Source: Endocalyx cinctus (lineage: Eukaryota; Ascomycota; Sordariomycetes; Amphisphaeriales; Apiosporaceae). Taken from it: a DNA stretch of 64,000 nt. Positions 53,288 through 64,000 of the stretch are shown here, in pieces. The notes beneath the pieces are model-generated. The model saw nothing but the letters and a program-made list of their open reading frames with translations, was not told where the DNA came from and made no database searches. A program made the translations under genes and the position numbers. Numbering within the stretch: position 1 is the stretch's first letter; each line of letters begins with the position of its first letter. The DNA is taken from contig BCKC01000006.1 in the NCBI GenBank assembly GCA_001600455.1, positions 3,162,001 through 3,226,000 on the forward strand, written 5' to 3'.

Positions 53288-53861
53288 AGATACTATTCTT
53301 TAGTCGTTAAAATTCATTCGTGTCATGTTTTCGAGATCTAAATAATTTTTTTTCTTATCTGGGTTGCTTGAGTTAGTTTTACAGATAAAAGTATAATTAA
53401 TACTCTCGTAATCTAGTTAATTACATTAAGGCGACTTTCTGGAGATTATACCATGAACTATATACGCTGGTAAAAAAAATTTAAAGTCAAAATTTAAAGT
53501 ATGTGTTTCTCAATGGCGCCTAGAACGGAATATTTTAATAGAGAACCGCACAGGCATGCAGAAACAGATCTATGTCAACATTATAAGGTTTTCTAAGAAT
53601 GGCCCTTAAGAAGTTATCCCCCCCCCCCCCTTTTTTTTTTCTCGGAAAAAATACGGCTGATATAGCGCGACCAATATTCGTACTGTCTCAGCCAGTGGAA
53701 AGCTTAAGCTTCCAAAAGCAATCCGTCTAAATATATATCATTCATTTACATTCAATCTGAATCCTTGAATTCATAATTTCCCGCCCGACCGTATACTATT
53801 CGCATCTCTACATCATCGCCTATTGTAAAAGTGGTCATGGACAGCCGATTGCCCGTCTGCA
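53288..53861. other. Intergenic, with C- and T-homopolymer run
   Basis: No gene. Around 53620-53640 a run of C is followed by a run of T, a low-complexity tract. Confidence 0.5.
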
Positions 53862-54865
53862 TCACGCGTCACCTGGTTCACCTTCTGTATACGGAGGTGG
53901 GTCATTCCAGTTTCCCCCATTTGGACCTGGCTCCCGGACGTTATTACACGCGTACTTATAGTATGAGTTGGTGGCGTGCCACGCAAGGTTATCGGCGTTG
54001 GTGACGGCCGTCTCTCCACTTTCGCCGGTATCGTTATCCTGATTGGAATCGACAAGCCCGTGGGTCCGCTGAGGATAATAAGCCCGCAGCCCATCGTCAT
54101 TGGACTGGTCGATGATTTGGGAGTTGAAAATGGGGTTCCCGACACTTCTGTAATGGAGTGCTGATGAAAGCGATAAGTTAGTTGGACGTGTCTCATAATT
54201 TCGAAGTAACAGAGCCGGTGGGGACGTGGTAACATACTCTCATGGAGAACGAGTCTCGCTAATGATTCCATGCCTTCGTCGGGGTGATCAGATAGATCAA
54301 GGCAATCATTATCAGCTGGCAGAGTGGGAAACTGGAACGCCGAGTTACAGAGGTGAAACTTTTCGCGGCCATCCCCCCCGTTATCAACTCCCCAATAGGC
54401 ACCTTCTTCCACGGCATCATCATCGGAATCCTCATCACTTCCGCTTTCAGGGCAGAGTCCGAGGAAGTCATTATTGTCCAATATCATATTAGCAACAATT
54501 GGCTTTGCCATGCCGTTGCTGGTGTCCACGAGTGCGTTGTAGACTTGGCGCACTTCCGATTTGGTGGTGGCATCGTTTACAAAGAATCGAGAAAAGACGG
54601 TTGTATCAGTGTCATCCAGATTCTCGGAACCAAGAACCAGGAGTTGCGACCACCCAGTGCAGAAGGCCTGGTGGGCGGACTGCACGCGGGTAAGTTGCTG
54701 ATTGTCACCTACGTCAAAGTTAAGATATTGGAATTCATTCGCGCACGCAGAGCCGCCAGGTACGGGATAAGACGAAGGCTTGTTCTGACGTCGAGTCTTG
54801 GTAGCCGGGATCGCAGCGGCGCTAGATGCAAGAAGCAGAAAACCGAGAACCTTGAGATGGTTCAT
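53862..54865 (-). CDS. Secreted HExxH (zincin) metalloprotease-like protein
   Basis: Two exons, 54865-54238 and 54160-53862, across a 77 nt GTATGT...ATCAG intron; 308 residues. The signal peptide is MNHLKVLGFLLLASSAAAIP. The first exon has FQYLNFDVGD, AHQAFCTGW, SEVRQVYNALVD, REKFHLCNSAFQFPTLPADN and an acidic loop. Splicing places ARLVLHE before TLHYRSVGNP, creating the zinc motif HETLH; without splicing the motif is lost. A later NADNLAWHATNSYYKYAC could supply the third ligand, as in M35-like enzymes. This class of fungal secreted putative peptidases is common and little studied. Likely extracellular; substrate unknown. It ends with a Pro/Gly-rich tail. Confidence 0.82.
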
Positions 54866-55752
54866 TCTGGGAACAAGGCAAGGTATATAATTGAAAAGGG
54901 GGGGATTAAAGACAGGGAACCAATAAATTGGACTTCCGGGATAGTTATCTGTTCACAATTAACAATCTTCGTTGCGGGAAAAGCATTCTTATACTCTAGA
55001 TCTGCCTGCCAAGGCATTCTGTGTATATTTAGTATTAAGGTTGCTTTATCAAAACCTGACTCTCCAGGCAATCAGATTGTTACTTGTCCGGCTCATCGAA
55101 GAATTCGGTCATTTTTGTGCGTAGAACATCACATCGCCATAGCTTCTCAGTACCTAAGAATAGAACAACACTAAACAGTAAGAAATGCATTTCTACAAAT
55201 TTTGCATTGATCAGGATCAGTTTATAGTCACGGAATATCAATCATTGCCGATGGAAAATAAAACAAATTACCTAAAAATAAAATAAAGTTGCCATGAAGA
55301 TAGTCACAGCCTTCTTGATGGTTATAATACTACATACAGCCTTAGGGAGAGGCGCAGCGATGAGAGCGGCTTGATGGTGACGAAATGGTAGCGGATGGGA
55401 CACATTAGTTCGCGCTACGCTGCCTCGATGAGGAGATAATTATAGCTTACAAGGAATTGAACTTTAACTTTATATGAGCACCTAAAATTTTATTACATTA
55501 TCTTTATAAGAGTTATCAGTTCTATAATTAATCGGTGAATGACCATTAATAGAATCGAAACGTCTGCTCAAGTGACAATCAACGTAGTCAATTCTGATTG
55601 TACGATTTCCATCGAAAAATACAATAACAGTGTATGACGTCACCTACCACACCGTGTATCAACATTGACTTCTTTTGAGTCATCATTCCCGTACATATCA
55701 GTCGATCTTCCTGACTTTCTCTACGTTTTTACATTGAAAACTTCATCTCATA
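54866..55752. other. Divergent intergenic region
   Basis: 887 bp between the metalloprotease start (minus) and the next plus-strand gene. No coding sequence or repeat was recognised; the plus-strand frame running in from 54353 is a shadow of the protease gene. Confidence 0.5.
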
Positions 55753-56937
55753 ATGACTACAATTAACACAGAAGATCAAGAGATACCCATCCAAGTCAGC
55801 ATCAGAGGCAACTACCAGCCGCTTGTCTTCGATCTTTCAGGGGCCGTAGCTTTCAAACTGAACTTCACTATACGAAGAAACGCTCAAGATGAAGTAGACC
55901 CTCGAGATATGATACTCTTGAAGAATGGGTCGGTTTTCGATTTTCCAGTATCGCTGGAACAAGGCCTCGTGGAATTAGTTGACGAGACTACTGGGGAAAT
56001 CGTTCACCAAGCTCGTGGGAATACAGATGAAACGCAGCCTGAGCAATTAGCTCCTATCACCAGCGATTCGAAATCATTCATCACACTTCCACCCGATGTC
56101 CAGCGAAGGGGCCGCCCTATTCGGAATTTGCCAGTGGATGCGGCACCATCTCTTCGCGCTTTAGTAAATCCAGACCATAAATATCACCTGCGGCTGCGCG
56201 ACAGATCTCTTGGAGTGAAATGGTGGGGATGGGGAAACGCTCAAGAGTCATACAAAGACGGTACTGATCTGCCTCCATCTGAAAACAAGACACTTGTCTC
56301 GTCTAGTCCAGTGCGATCGAAGACGTTCACCGTTGTATCGGATATACCCATCCCTCCTACGCTATCTATCGATTTGTCCTTAGAAGACCACGAGACCGAA
56401 GTTCCGGAGGTAAAGGGTAGCACTGAATCCGGGTTTTCCTCAACATCCTTGCCATCATCGCCCGTCTTGCGGATCGCCATTAGGAATACCGCTGATCAGA
56501 ACATCATCCTGAAGACCATCGGAGAACAACCCTTTCTTAGGAAACCCGGTGAAATAGTAAACCCTCATGCACTTGCCACGGCCAACCACCCATCCTTAAA
56601 GAACTTCTCCGTCGTCGATCAGGAGACCCAAGAGGACCTTATAAGTGATGCCCCTCTTTTCACCTCACCTGTCGCAGGCGGTAGTGGACGGGGCTGGCCG
56701 CGGAAACAGTTCCTTGAGCTAGCACCACAGGAGCAAGTAGTTCGGACAGTTGAGCTTCCAGGACACAGGCTCGTTCCCGGCCGGAAATATCACGTCAGCT
56801 TGAGGAGAAATGAATGCTGGTGGGCGTACGGAACGTTGGACGACTTGTTTGGAAAAGGAAACTCCGTGCTCAAACGGTGGCCTTCGGCGTTGACCGTTCC
56901 AATGGTATTAGAAAGTGATGATATGACTAAAATATGA
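55753..56937 (+). CDS. Unnamed protein with two repeated beta-rich domains
   Basis: Intronless, 394 residues, ATG at 55753, no signal peptide. The protein appears built from two similar halves. The first has VSIRGNYQPLVFDLSG, a FPVSLEQGLVELVDETTGE block, and ends YHLRLRDRSLGVKWWGWG near residue 158. The second has LRIAIRNTADQNIILKTIGE, a KNFSVVDQETQEDL block, FLELAPQEQVVRTVEL, and ends YHVSLRRNECWWAYG near residue 360. A Ser/Thr-rich linker joins them. Each half looks like an Ig-like beta sandwich closed by a Trp-rich strand. I recall unnamed fungal relatives but no function. Cytosolic location is the default inference. Confidence 0.8.
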   Translation: MTTINTEDQEIPIQVSIRGNYQPLVFDLSGAVAFKLNFTIRRNAQDEVDPRDMILLKNGSVFDFPVSLEQGLVELVDETTGEIVHQARGNTDETQPEQLAPITSDSKSFITLPPDVQRRGRPIRNLPVDAAPSLRALVNPDHKYHLRLRDRSLGVKWWGWGNAQESYKDGTDLPPSENKTLVSSSPVRSKTFTVVSDIPIPPTLSIDLSLEDHETEVPEVKGSTESGFSSTSLPSSPVLRIAIRNTADQNIILKTIGEQPFLRKPGEIVNPHALATANHPSLKNFSVVDQETQEDLISDAPLFTSPVAGGSGRGWPRKQFLELAPQEQVVRTVELPGHRLVPGRKYHVSLRRNECWWAYGTLDDLFGKGNSVLKRWPSALTVPMVLESDDMTKI

Positions 56938-57534
56938 AATAAGTCTAATTATAAGTTGACTAATTCTTTTGTATGGAATTTAAGTAATATTTTATATATG
57001 CAGACTATAATTTTACTTATCATGGTTCCTAAAACCTTAGGTGCAAGTCCTTGGGTGTGCGATTTCTAGTTTTGCACACGGAAAAAGATCAAATATCACT
57101 TAAGTCCTAGGTAATGATAATGGATGAAGCATCTATGGCCACGGCCCGGATATGTTATGTCCGTTAATTTTGTAAGTGCTCCCCTGTCCCCGTATGAGTC
57201 ATGGTTTAATAGCTTTCATGTTGTACTATGATTCAACCAATTGAGCTATGATATTTGTCCCTAAGGACGACCGGGTAATTAGTGCTTATGGTGATTTATA
57301 AGGCATCTCTAACAACGTATATAGCTAACCTACAGTATTTCCCTTCTACCCCACAAGCTATTCGGATTTACCACTGAGGCGAACGCCGAGATATATCGAC
57401 GTTTTCTCGACTTAACTATACTATAAATTGCGCCCTTTAGCTAGTGTTCGTGTAACTGGATTTCAGAATTCGCCAAGGAAATATCTGAACATATATCGAC
57501 TACAATTATAACTTGTTTACAACTATCACTGAAA
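56938..57534. other. Intergenic
   Basis: 597 bp, AT-rich, with the promoter of the following gene. Nothing else recognised. Confidence 0.45.
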
Positions 57535-58743
57535 ATGTCGTTTAACCGCATCGCTCTATATGGACATAGAGGCTGGGTTGGCTCGGCCGTTCTCAACGCT
57601 CTCGTCGCAACCGGTGCTCCAATCAAAGTTCTACACCGGGCAGGGTCAGATATCTCTGGCCTCCCCGCCAGTGTAGCTGCGGCCGAAGTAGATTTGGATA
57701 ACCCGGAAACTCTTATCCCAGCTTTGAAAGATATCGACATTCTCATGTGAGTATCCATAACTTGGAGTCGATAAGGGGTTTATAGCCATTCTTGATATAT
57801 CTATACGAAAGAGGTGTGGCTGATGTAATAATACACGAGTAGGTCGTTCGCCGCAAGGGACATAATCCCGTCGCAGCTGGCCTTTGTCAAGGCCATCCCA
57901 AACACGGCAGTTAAGCTGTTTGTGCCCTCGGACCTTGGTTTACGCGTTGACGAGGTCGCCATGAAAATTCCCGTAAATAAGGCAAAGCACGACATCGAGC
58001 GGGCTGCTAAGGACGCCGGGATTCCCACTGCGACGGTCTGGGTGGGTTGCTTCACCGAGTCTGCGCTTGCATTTCCGTGAGTTATCTATTTTCCAACGAT
58101 CATATCTTGTATATTACTGAGAGTGATGAGTGATTACTAATCTATTTTTTCTTTTCTTCGTCTACGTTACAGGATTTTGGGAGTCGATACACTGGGGAAT
58201 AGGCTGATAGTTACGGGCGACAGTCTCAATCAGCAAATCACATTTTGGTAATAAACTTTTTTCCTTCTATTAATATGCACCAAATTCTAAGTATAAATCT
58301 AATTATGGATGGATTGAATCATGAACAGTACCCGAGAGTATGTTGCCGCTGCATATGCATCAATTTTCGCTCAAACCCCAGTCTCAAATCTCCAGGGGCG
58401 AGCGTTAGGCATTTCTGAGTTTAAAGCTACTGGGAACGAGATCGCAGCAGCGTTAAAAGAAAAACACGGTGGCTCAGAACCGCAGATATTTACACATACT
58501 ATTGAAAAAGTCGACCAGGAGATTGATCGCTGTGTAAAAAATGCCATTCCCACAGCGCTAAGCTGGTACTGTCGAAGAGCGTGGGGAGTCGGGGATATTG
58601 TCCCAGGAATTGGAAATGATTTATGGGAGGTCAAGGGTTATAAAAAGACTACTTTACGCGAATTGTTGGTGGAGGGGAAGTTAGCACCGTACCGGGACGT
58701 GCCGCCACAGGTAAAGGATTTGTTTTATGCGGCCTTTTCTTGA
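57535..58743 (+). CDS. NmrA-like / isoflavone-reductase-family protein, second
   Basis: Four exons: 57535-57746, 57843-58076, 58173-58247 and 58329-58743, in phase; 311 residues. The Rossmann motif is RIALYGHRGWVGSAVL (GxxGxxG). It is followed by IKVLHRAGSDISGLP, DLDNPETLIPALKDIDILM, KLFVPSDLGL and PTATVWVGCFTES. The third junction gives ITFC-TREYVAAAYASIFAQ. The C-terminal part has ALGISEFKATGNEIAAAL, VDQEIDRCVKN and KTTLRELLVEGKL. It is distant from the gene at 40882-42190, so not a recent duplicate. An NADPH-dependent reductase or redox-sensing role is likely. Substrate unknown. Confidence 0.88.
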
Positions 58744-59598
58744 GGAGAACACGTCTCGATGAATAGAATATAATTTCTGCCGATTTATCTCATTGAATCG
58801 GAATGTGATTAATGAAATCGGAGAGAAACATATTATGAATCTAGATCGAGTAGAAGGATGAATAATTATTCATTACGCACCAAAATAAAATCACATCGGT
58901 TAGTGATTTGGGGCGCAGAGATCCTGCACCGGGATGCTGCCTGATTTGGAACATGCATGCATGATGCAGTGACAAGTGGTAAAAGTCCCAGCATTCCAGA
59001 TCGGCGGTTTATGCCAGACAAATGAAGGTTACTCCCGATAGTGATTACAAACCAGAAGTCCCGTATGCATCAACCTTGCATGTAGTCGCCTCGGGGTTTC
59101 ATCCTTATTTGTCTGAGCTAAGTTTTTTCCAGAAATTTCTGATGTCCATCCATGTTCATAAGAATTTACTGAAGCTTTTTTTAAGGTGAAGCTTCCAGTG
59201 TCGAAGAGTGATTGGTTAGAATTGCTCGTTTCTATCTACACCCATGATGGCATGTTGAACCCAGCATTAATTTTCTGACGATCCTTGTAGTATTTCGCAT
59301 AATATCTACAAGAATAGTAAATAAGCCTTTGTAAATCACCATCTCTCATATTCTCCGGAGCACATAGTAGGCATACCTATTTGCTTTCGTTGGAGTTTAT
59401 TGCCCGGCCTCGTGTGTTACTACCCTCTGGCTTGATACAGTACTACCTCTATCAAAAGCAATAAAATAACATATAATTATCTACTATCCACTATTTATCC
59501 TAGCTTACGCTAATATCCATGGAACTTGAGATTTTCTATCATTTGTGAATATCGTTCTAATTTCCTTTTAGATTTCTATCATTAGTTAGAGCCAAGTT
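58744..59598. other. Intergenic, no gene recognised
   Basis: 855 bp, AT-rich. Missing 5' exons of the decayed gene that follows may have lain here, but none is recognisable. Confidence 0.45.
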
Positions 59599-61205
59599 TT
59601 GTCTTATGATTATATCGAGAAGGAATCTGAAAGAAGCACGCCTTTAGCTATGTTCCAGACACAGTTTAGCCATTTGGCTCAGCCCCTCATACTTGCATGG
59701 TTGAAGAAGCTAGGGCATGGCAAATTACAGATGAAAATTCGGGAAGGCAAGAAGGGTAAAGTCTACGACAGTATCGAGTTTGGATCGAAAGACAAGTCAC
59801 AGAGTGATGATGGTGGTATTCGGGCCACGCTGACTATAAACAGCCCCGATGTCTGGTTGAGATTGTGCAAAAATCCAGATGTTGTAAGTCACAATTTCGG
59901 ATTGTTCATATTTTGGGATGTCTCGTAGTGAAACTCACGTATCTACCCATCCAGGGCTTTGCCGAGTCGTACATGATTGGGGATATCGAAGTTGATTCAC
60001 TCCGAAACTTCTTTCTGGTAGGCTTCAGCATGAAATTACCCAACGGTGAAGGCCTTCAAAATCTGAACATTATCACGACAGATTTATATACAAAATTCGA
60101 AGAACTTAGGACGCGGAAATATCATATTCCGTATCATGCCATCACTTTTCTATCTTTATAGGAGAGAAAATCATCCCATCCGAGCCCTTAAGAATGCATC
60201 CTTCCACTATGATATGTCCAACGACCTGTTCTCTGGGTTTCTCTCGCCAGATATGAATTATTCTTCTCCGATATGGTCAGAGGAAGCCCCTGGGGAAAGT
60301 TTAGAGGATGCCCAGATGCGCAAGGTCCATCACGTAATCGACAAGCTGAATCTCTCCCCCGAGGATCATCTTCTTGAGATTGGAGGAGGCTGGGGAAGCC
60401 TAGCTATTGAAGCCGCAAAGACGAAAGGATGTCGCGTGACGGCCCTGACATTGTCGCACGAACCAAAAAATGCTTTTTGACGTGCGTGTCAGGCGCGCAG
60501 GGCTTCAAGATCGAGTTGAGTGTCGCATCTGCGATTATCGTGAATGCTCAGCACCAGCAGGAGGGTTCGATATCGTATCAATCGAAATGATTGAGCATGT
60601 TGGAAAGGCTCAGTTGAATGATTACTTCGCCTCGATATCCAAGCTCCTTAAACAGACGGGAGGAATCCTGGTAATCCAGAGCACAACGATGATTAAAGAG
60701 GTGATATATTCAACTACTTATTGATAGTTGTCGCTTGATACTAACCGTGTTAATAACCATAGTTCCAAAAGGTACATGACACGGGGGACAACTTTATTGA
60801 AAGATACATCTTCCCAGGTGGCTAAATATGCACCCACCGCGGGACAAATTTTGAGTGCTGTCGACCTTGGATCAAAAGGGAAGCTAGAGGTACAATCTGT
60901 TGAAAGTATTGGTCAGCATTATTGCAAGGCCCTCAGATTATGGAGGGAGAATTTTGAGGAGAACTGGCCTACTATCCGAGATTCTTACCAAAAGGATCAT
61001 CGGATATCCGAAGCACAACTAGAAGGGTTCAGGAAAAGATGGGTGGTGGGTATCTTTTTTTTTTTTTTTTTTTTCACTAATCTGCTATTGCATCTCATTT
61101 CTCCCCCTTTAGCATTTATTAACATTTACTGACATTAAATATCAGTATTACTTCACCTATTCTGAGTCCGGTTTCAGGTCAGGTGTCTTAACAAATCATA
61201 TTTAA
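59599..61205 (+). pseudogene. Cyclopropane-fatty-acid synthase-like (SAM methyltransferase), frameshifted
   Basis: The order of blocks matches a CFA-synthase-family enzyme: LAMFQTQFSHLAQPLILAWL; SPDVWLRLCKNPDV spliced to GFAESYMIGDIEVDSL; FHYDMSNDLFSGFLSPDMNY; LLEIGGGWGSLAIEAAKTKG (SAM-binding loop); FDIVSIEMIEHVG; FQKVHDTGDNFIERYIFPGG; SVESIGQHYCKALRLWRENF; and a last exon with YYFTYSESGFRSGVL ending at 61205. The reading frame must change at least three times: near 60130, in an A-run near 60466, and near 60825 after the FPGG. No splice sites explain the first two. The parts are present in order but the gene is broken. Such enzymes modify lipid acyl chains or sphingolipids. Confidence 0.85.
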
Positions 61206-62768
61206 CTGCAGTTAGGCATCCAGTCGATGCAGGTTCACTCAAAGCGCCCTTATAAACGGAAATGTTCTTATAATTTGAACTCAGCATATATCCAGATAGG
61301 GATATCTCTTAGGGGCAAATATGAAAACGGAATCCTAATATTTCATTAAAATATATCCGGATAGACTCTCGATACATGATGCCACTGTACTGAGAAAGCC
61401 TGAATCGGGTATTACTACTTAGTCAATGAACGAAATTGTAGGATAGGCAACTCGACACCTTATAGTAGAAGATAGTCTCAAGTTGGTAGGTAATTAATTA
61501 TTAGGAAAGCGCAACAGAAGCATTAGTGAAAATAGTTGTATTGATTTTACTGATGATTTAATTGTATGCATCAATTGTTGAGTTCTCTATGTTATCCTAT
61601 CTCAGGTGTGACAACTATAATACAGGGCCGTTGTTACGTAATATGCTGAGCTCTCTTCCTTGCTTTTACCATACTTAGAAGATTGGATATTCCATTATGT
61701 GTATGCACGAGGCGTACGACGTACCTTGGGCTAATTGAATAAATACCTTATTTCCTTATTTAAATTTGGTTAAAGGGAGAAGAGCTAGTTGCCTAAAGAG
61801 AAGGAAGGGGGACGCAGAGTCTCCAGTTTACTACTAGTTAAGTATTATTTAGTTTAATAATTAGGGGTAGAGGCTAGAGCCAACCAGCTAGTAACATTAA
61901 GAAAAGACGAAGTTAAGAATTATATGCTTAAATTTTCGAGTTCGCGTTATCCCGCTAATCAAAAGTTTCACGACGGTTCGAAGAGCATATTTGAATTTTA
62001 ACGCTTCTAACCTAAGACATAATAATGGCTTTGGCTTGATTCTTAATTCAGGCCTTCGTGTATCAAAATCAAATCCATATGCTATTCAAAGCGGGGAGCA
62101 TATTTTATTATTAAGCCCACCTTTTGCCAAGCCGCGTTCAATTGTCAAGTTGTGTAATGCATTAGATCATTCAAGAGTCTTCTCGCCCCCACACGGAATG
62201 ATGGCCCATCTCGTCCTCCAACACGTTCCATTTCTACCACAACGTCTTATACACAATATTAATATTCGATAGATCTGCAATTATCATATTCATCTCAATT
62301 TTCTTAATGGAAAAAAAGAAAGGTTGTCATCGGACTGCAATATACGACTCGACCAGAGGAAGTTAAAAACGTTGATGTGATTAATGCCGGTGGTAAGTAA
62401 CGTCAGTTCCTGCAGTCTAGTGGATACTTTCTCTTATATTTATTTCATGGTGATATTATGGTTTGGTTGAATCTCTATAGCTGACGAGCGCTCATATTCT
62501 TAGGAGATATGGCGGGTTGTATTTTGACGCCAAGACTCGTCGATGTGGAACCACTGAAACTGTTAAGTGAAGAGCTGAGTGAGAGCTCGCTAAAGCGTGT
62601 TAAGTGGAAAATAATGATGAAATTTGGCACATCTCCCAAAGGGGGTGTTCAGTGGGAAGGGGAGCCGAAAGATCTACTTATATAGACTTTGGGCGCTAGT
62701 AAGATGCCCCGAGCATTTAACGAGCCCCACCTACTCTGTGACTCTCACTAGACCCAACTTCGAATACT
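61206..62768. other. Intergenic; possible further GMC debris
   Basis: No intact gene. Around 62325-62395 one frame reads KVVIGLQYTTRPEEVKNVDV, which could be a decayed middle part of the oxidoreductase that follows. This is weak and I do not call it separately. Confidence 0.4.
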
Positions 62769-63264
62769 AAATACACTCTTGACATCCGCACGGGTTTCCT
62801 GGCAGATGATGACGAGATTGTTTTGAAGCCTCGTATGTGCGCGTACAGGAAACAGCGTGAAGTAGCCCGTTGAATGAAGTGTAAACGAAGTGAGGCCAAA
62901 GAATACGGACCCAATTTCCCACTCGATTCAAAAGCCGCGGTAGAGGAGCCGATTTAAGGATATTTACGGCAATGGAGAAGATCTGATTGGGTACTCCCCA
63001 GGCGATGAAGCGGCTATTCGGGAGTGCATGCGGCAGAGTGTCACCACGCGTTGGCATGGACTAGGCACGTGCAAGATGGCCCCGCAGAGTGAATGTCACA
63101 AAGGCGTAGTGGACGAAAGACTCAACGTCCACGGACTTAACGGAGTGAACATCGCTGGTCTGTGTGTTCCTCCGAATTACATATCGGCAAATATTAATAA
63201 TTCTACCTTGACGATTGGAGAGGGAGCAGGAGATGCTATTCTCCATGATCTCGGTCTTTATTGA
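62769..63264 (+). pseudogene. GMC oxidoreductase (alcohol-oxidase-like) C-terminal relic
   Basis: The plus strand reads KYTLDIRTGFLADDDEIVLK, MCAYRKQREVAR, a TGA, MKCKRSEAKEYGPNF and PLDSKAA. After a further stop and a frame change it reads SPGDEAAIRECMRQSVTTRW, HGLGTCKMAPQ, GVVDERLNVHGLNGVNIAGL and NYISANINNSTLTIGEGAGD. The end is the standard GMC C-terminal domain with the active-site His (TRWHGLGTC) and the Asn region. The FAD-binding N-terminal domain is not recognisable upstream. The gene is dead. Fungal relatives oxidise alcohols to aldehydes with hydrogen peroxide release. Confidence 0.82.
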
Positions 63265-64000
63265 GGGAGGTGAAGACTCATTAAACTACCCCACTTCACA
63301 ATGCATATCATCAGCACCAGACCCTTGGGAGCTCCCAACTCCAACCCAACAACATATATCACTGCATCCATAATTGTCTTCACTTTTGCCATTATTGGTG
63401 AGCGTCCAGCTTCGTCTCCATACGAGTAGTTAAGTTATTGATAATAGGATATAGTACATTACGATTGTGATATATTCTAGTTCCGGTCCATGTCACGGCA
63501 AGACTTTTTCTCACGAAGAAGAGAGCGTAGTGTAATTTACAACTTTGCAGGGATTCTCCTCTTCGCAATGAGTCATGCCAGTGAATGTATGAAATGGCGA
63601 AACGAAATTATGGCTCTACGGTCATGGCTTATGCAGTCAATAATTATCTGGAAAAGCCAAAATAGCAACTAAACATGCAGCTACCACCACGAGCCCTATA
63701 CTGAAGTCTTTTCACCGAGTATGGACCTTTTGAAAACCTCTATTCTACAGCTAAGAATATCTCATGCCTAAAATATTCGCGAATTGGCGCGTGATTATCT
63801 GATTCTGCACTTTTGCATATGTAACCACGGTACTCTTGAACATTATTCGGTATTTCATAAAGCTAGAGGAGCCATTCAACCATACAGACCATAGAAGGTG
63901 AGGGGTACGTAATAAGAACTATGGATACTGTAAGTCACATGTCTAAAGTCATTTTTATTCTTTCGTATCAGAAATCTTGATTTGACGCTGTAGTAATACT
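63265..64000. other. Intergenic, no gene recognised
   Basis: 736 bp to the window edge. Only short frames without motifs. A gene could begin beyond the edge. Confidence 0.45.

Noticed and set aside
54353..55174. 273-codon plus-strand frame
   Set aside because: Its first part is antisense to the metalloprotease gene and its second part lies in the promoter region; no motif.

Overview
The window looks like an accessory region from the nuclear genome of a filamentous ascomycete (Pezizomycotina). Nearly every gene is interrupted by short GT-AG introns of about 55-130 nt. The gene families are typical of these fungi: two HET-domain proteins, two UstYa/DUF3328 proteins, cytochromes P450, NmrA-like reductases, small secreted proteins and a sedolisin. 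A very AT-rich block with scarce CpA suggests repeat-induced point mutation (RIP). The species cannot be fixed from the sequence alone. I saw no rRNA, tRNA or CRISPR array by eye.

Layout. 1-11.7 kb: a solo LTR, a HET gene (2.5-4.8), a GPI-anchor-like secreted protein (5.3-6.4), two conserved unnamed proteins (7.8-9.0, 9.4-10.3) and a TA-flanked pogo/Fot1-like transposon relic (10.8-11.7). 12-17 kb: a divergent pair of UstYa-type genes followed by an 80-residue secreted peptide precursor with two near-identical tyrosine-containing repeats. I read this as a candidate fungal RiPP (dikaritin-type) locus and it is the main find. 18-28 kb: an AAA ATPase, a second HET gene, a P450 and a secreted esterase.

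30-45 kb is a mixture of intact genes and debris of secondary-metabolism type: a truncated PDR-type ABC transporter, a SAT4/rhodopsin-type membrane protein with a stop, a frameshifted wax-synthase/MBOAT acyltransferase, a bZIP-like regulator, a second P450, a truncated SDR, a small secreted protein, an NmrA-like reductase, the front half of another SDR, and a UbiA prenyltransferase relic. This set recalls terpenoid or meroterpenoid clusters, but no PKS or terpene cyclase was recognised. 45.7-58.7 kb: a small secreted protein, the AT-rich block holding a second solo LTR, a secreted sedolisin, an 81-residue CX3C-CX3C secreted peptide, the rear half of an SDR, a secreted HExxH metalloprotease, a two-domain unnamed protein and a second NmrA-like reductase. 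59.6-63.3 kb: decayed cyclopropane-fatty-acid-synthase-like and GMC-oxidoreductase genes.

Dispersed repeats tie the window together. Three copies of a ~115 bp repeat each lie just 3' of a gene and in that gene's orientation (both HET genes and one ustYa gene). Three copies of a ~140 bp repeat carry an internal inverted CCTGAGTTTAC pair. Two solo LTRs have perfect 5-bp target duplications. Exon boundaries were set by hand from splice signals, phase and remembered family resemblance, with no database search.
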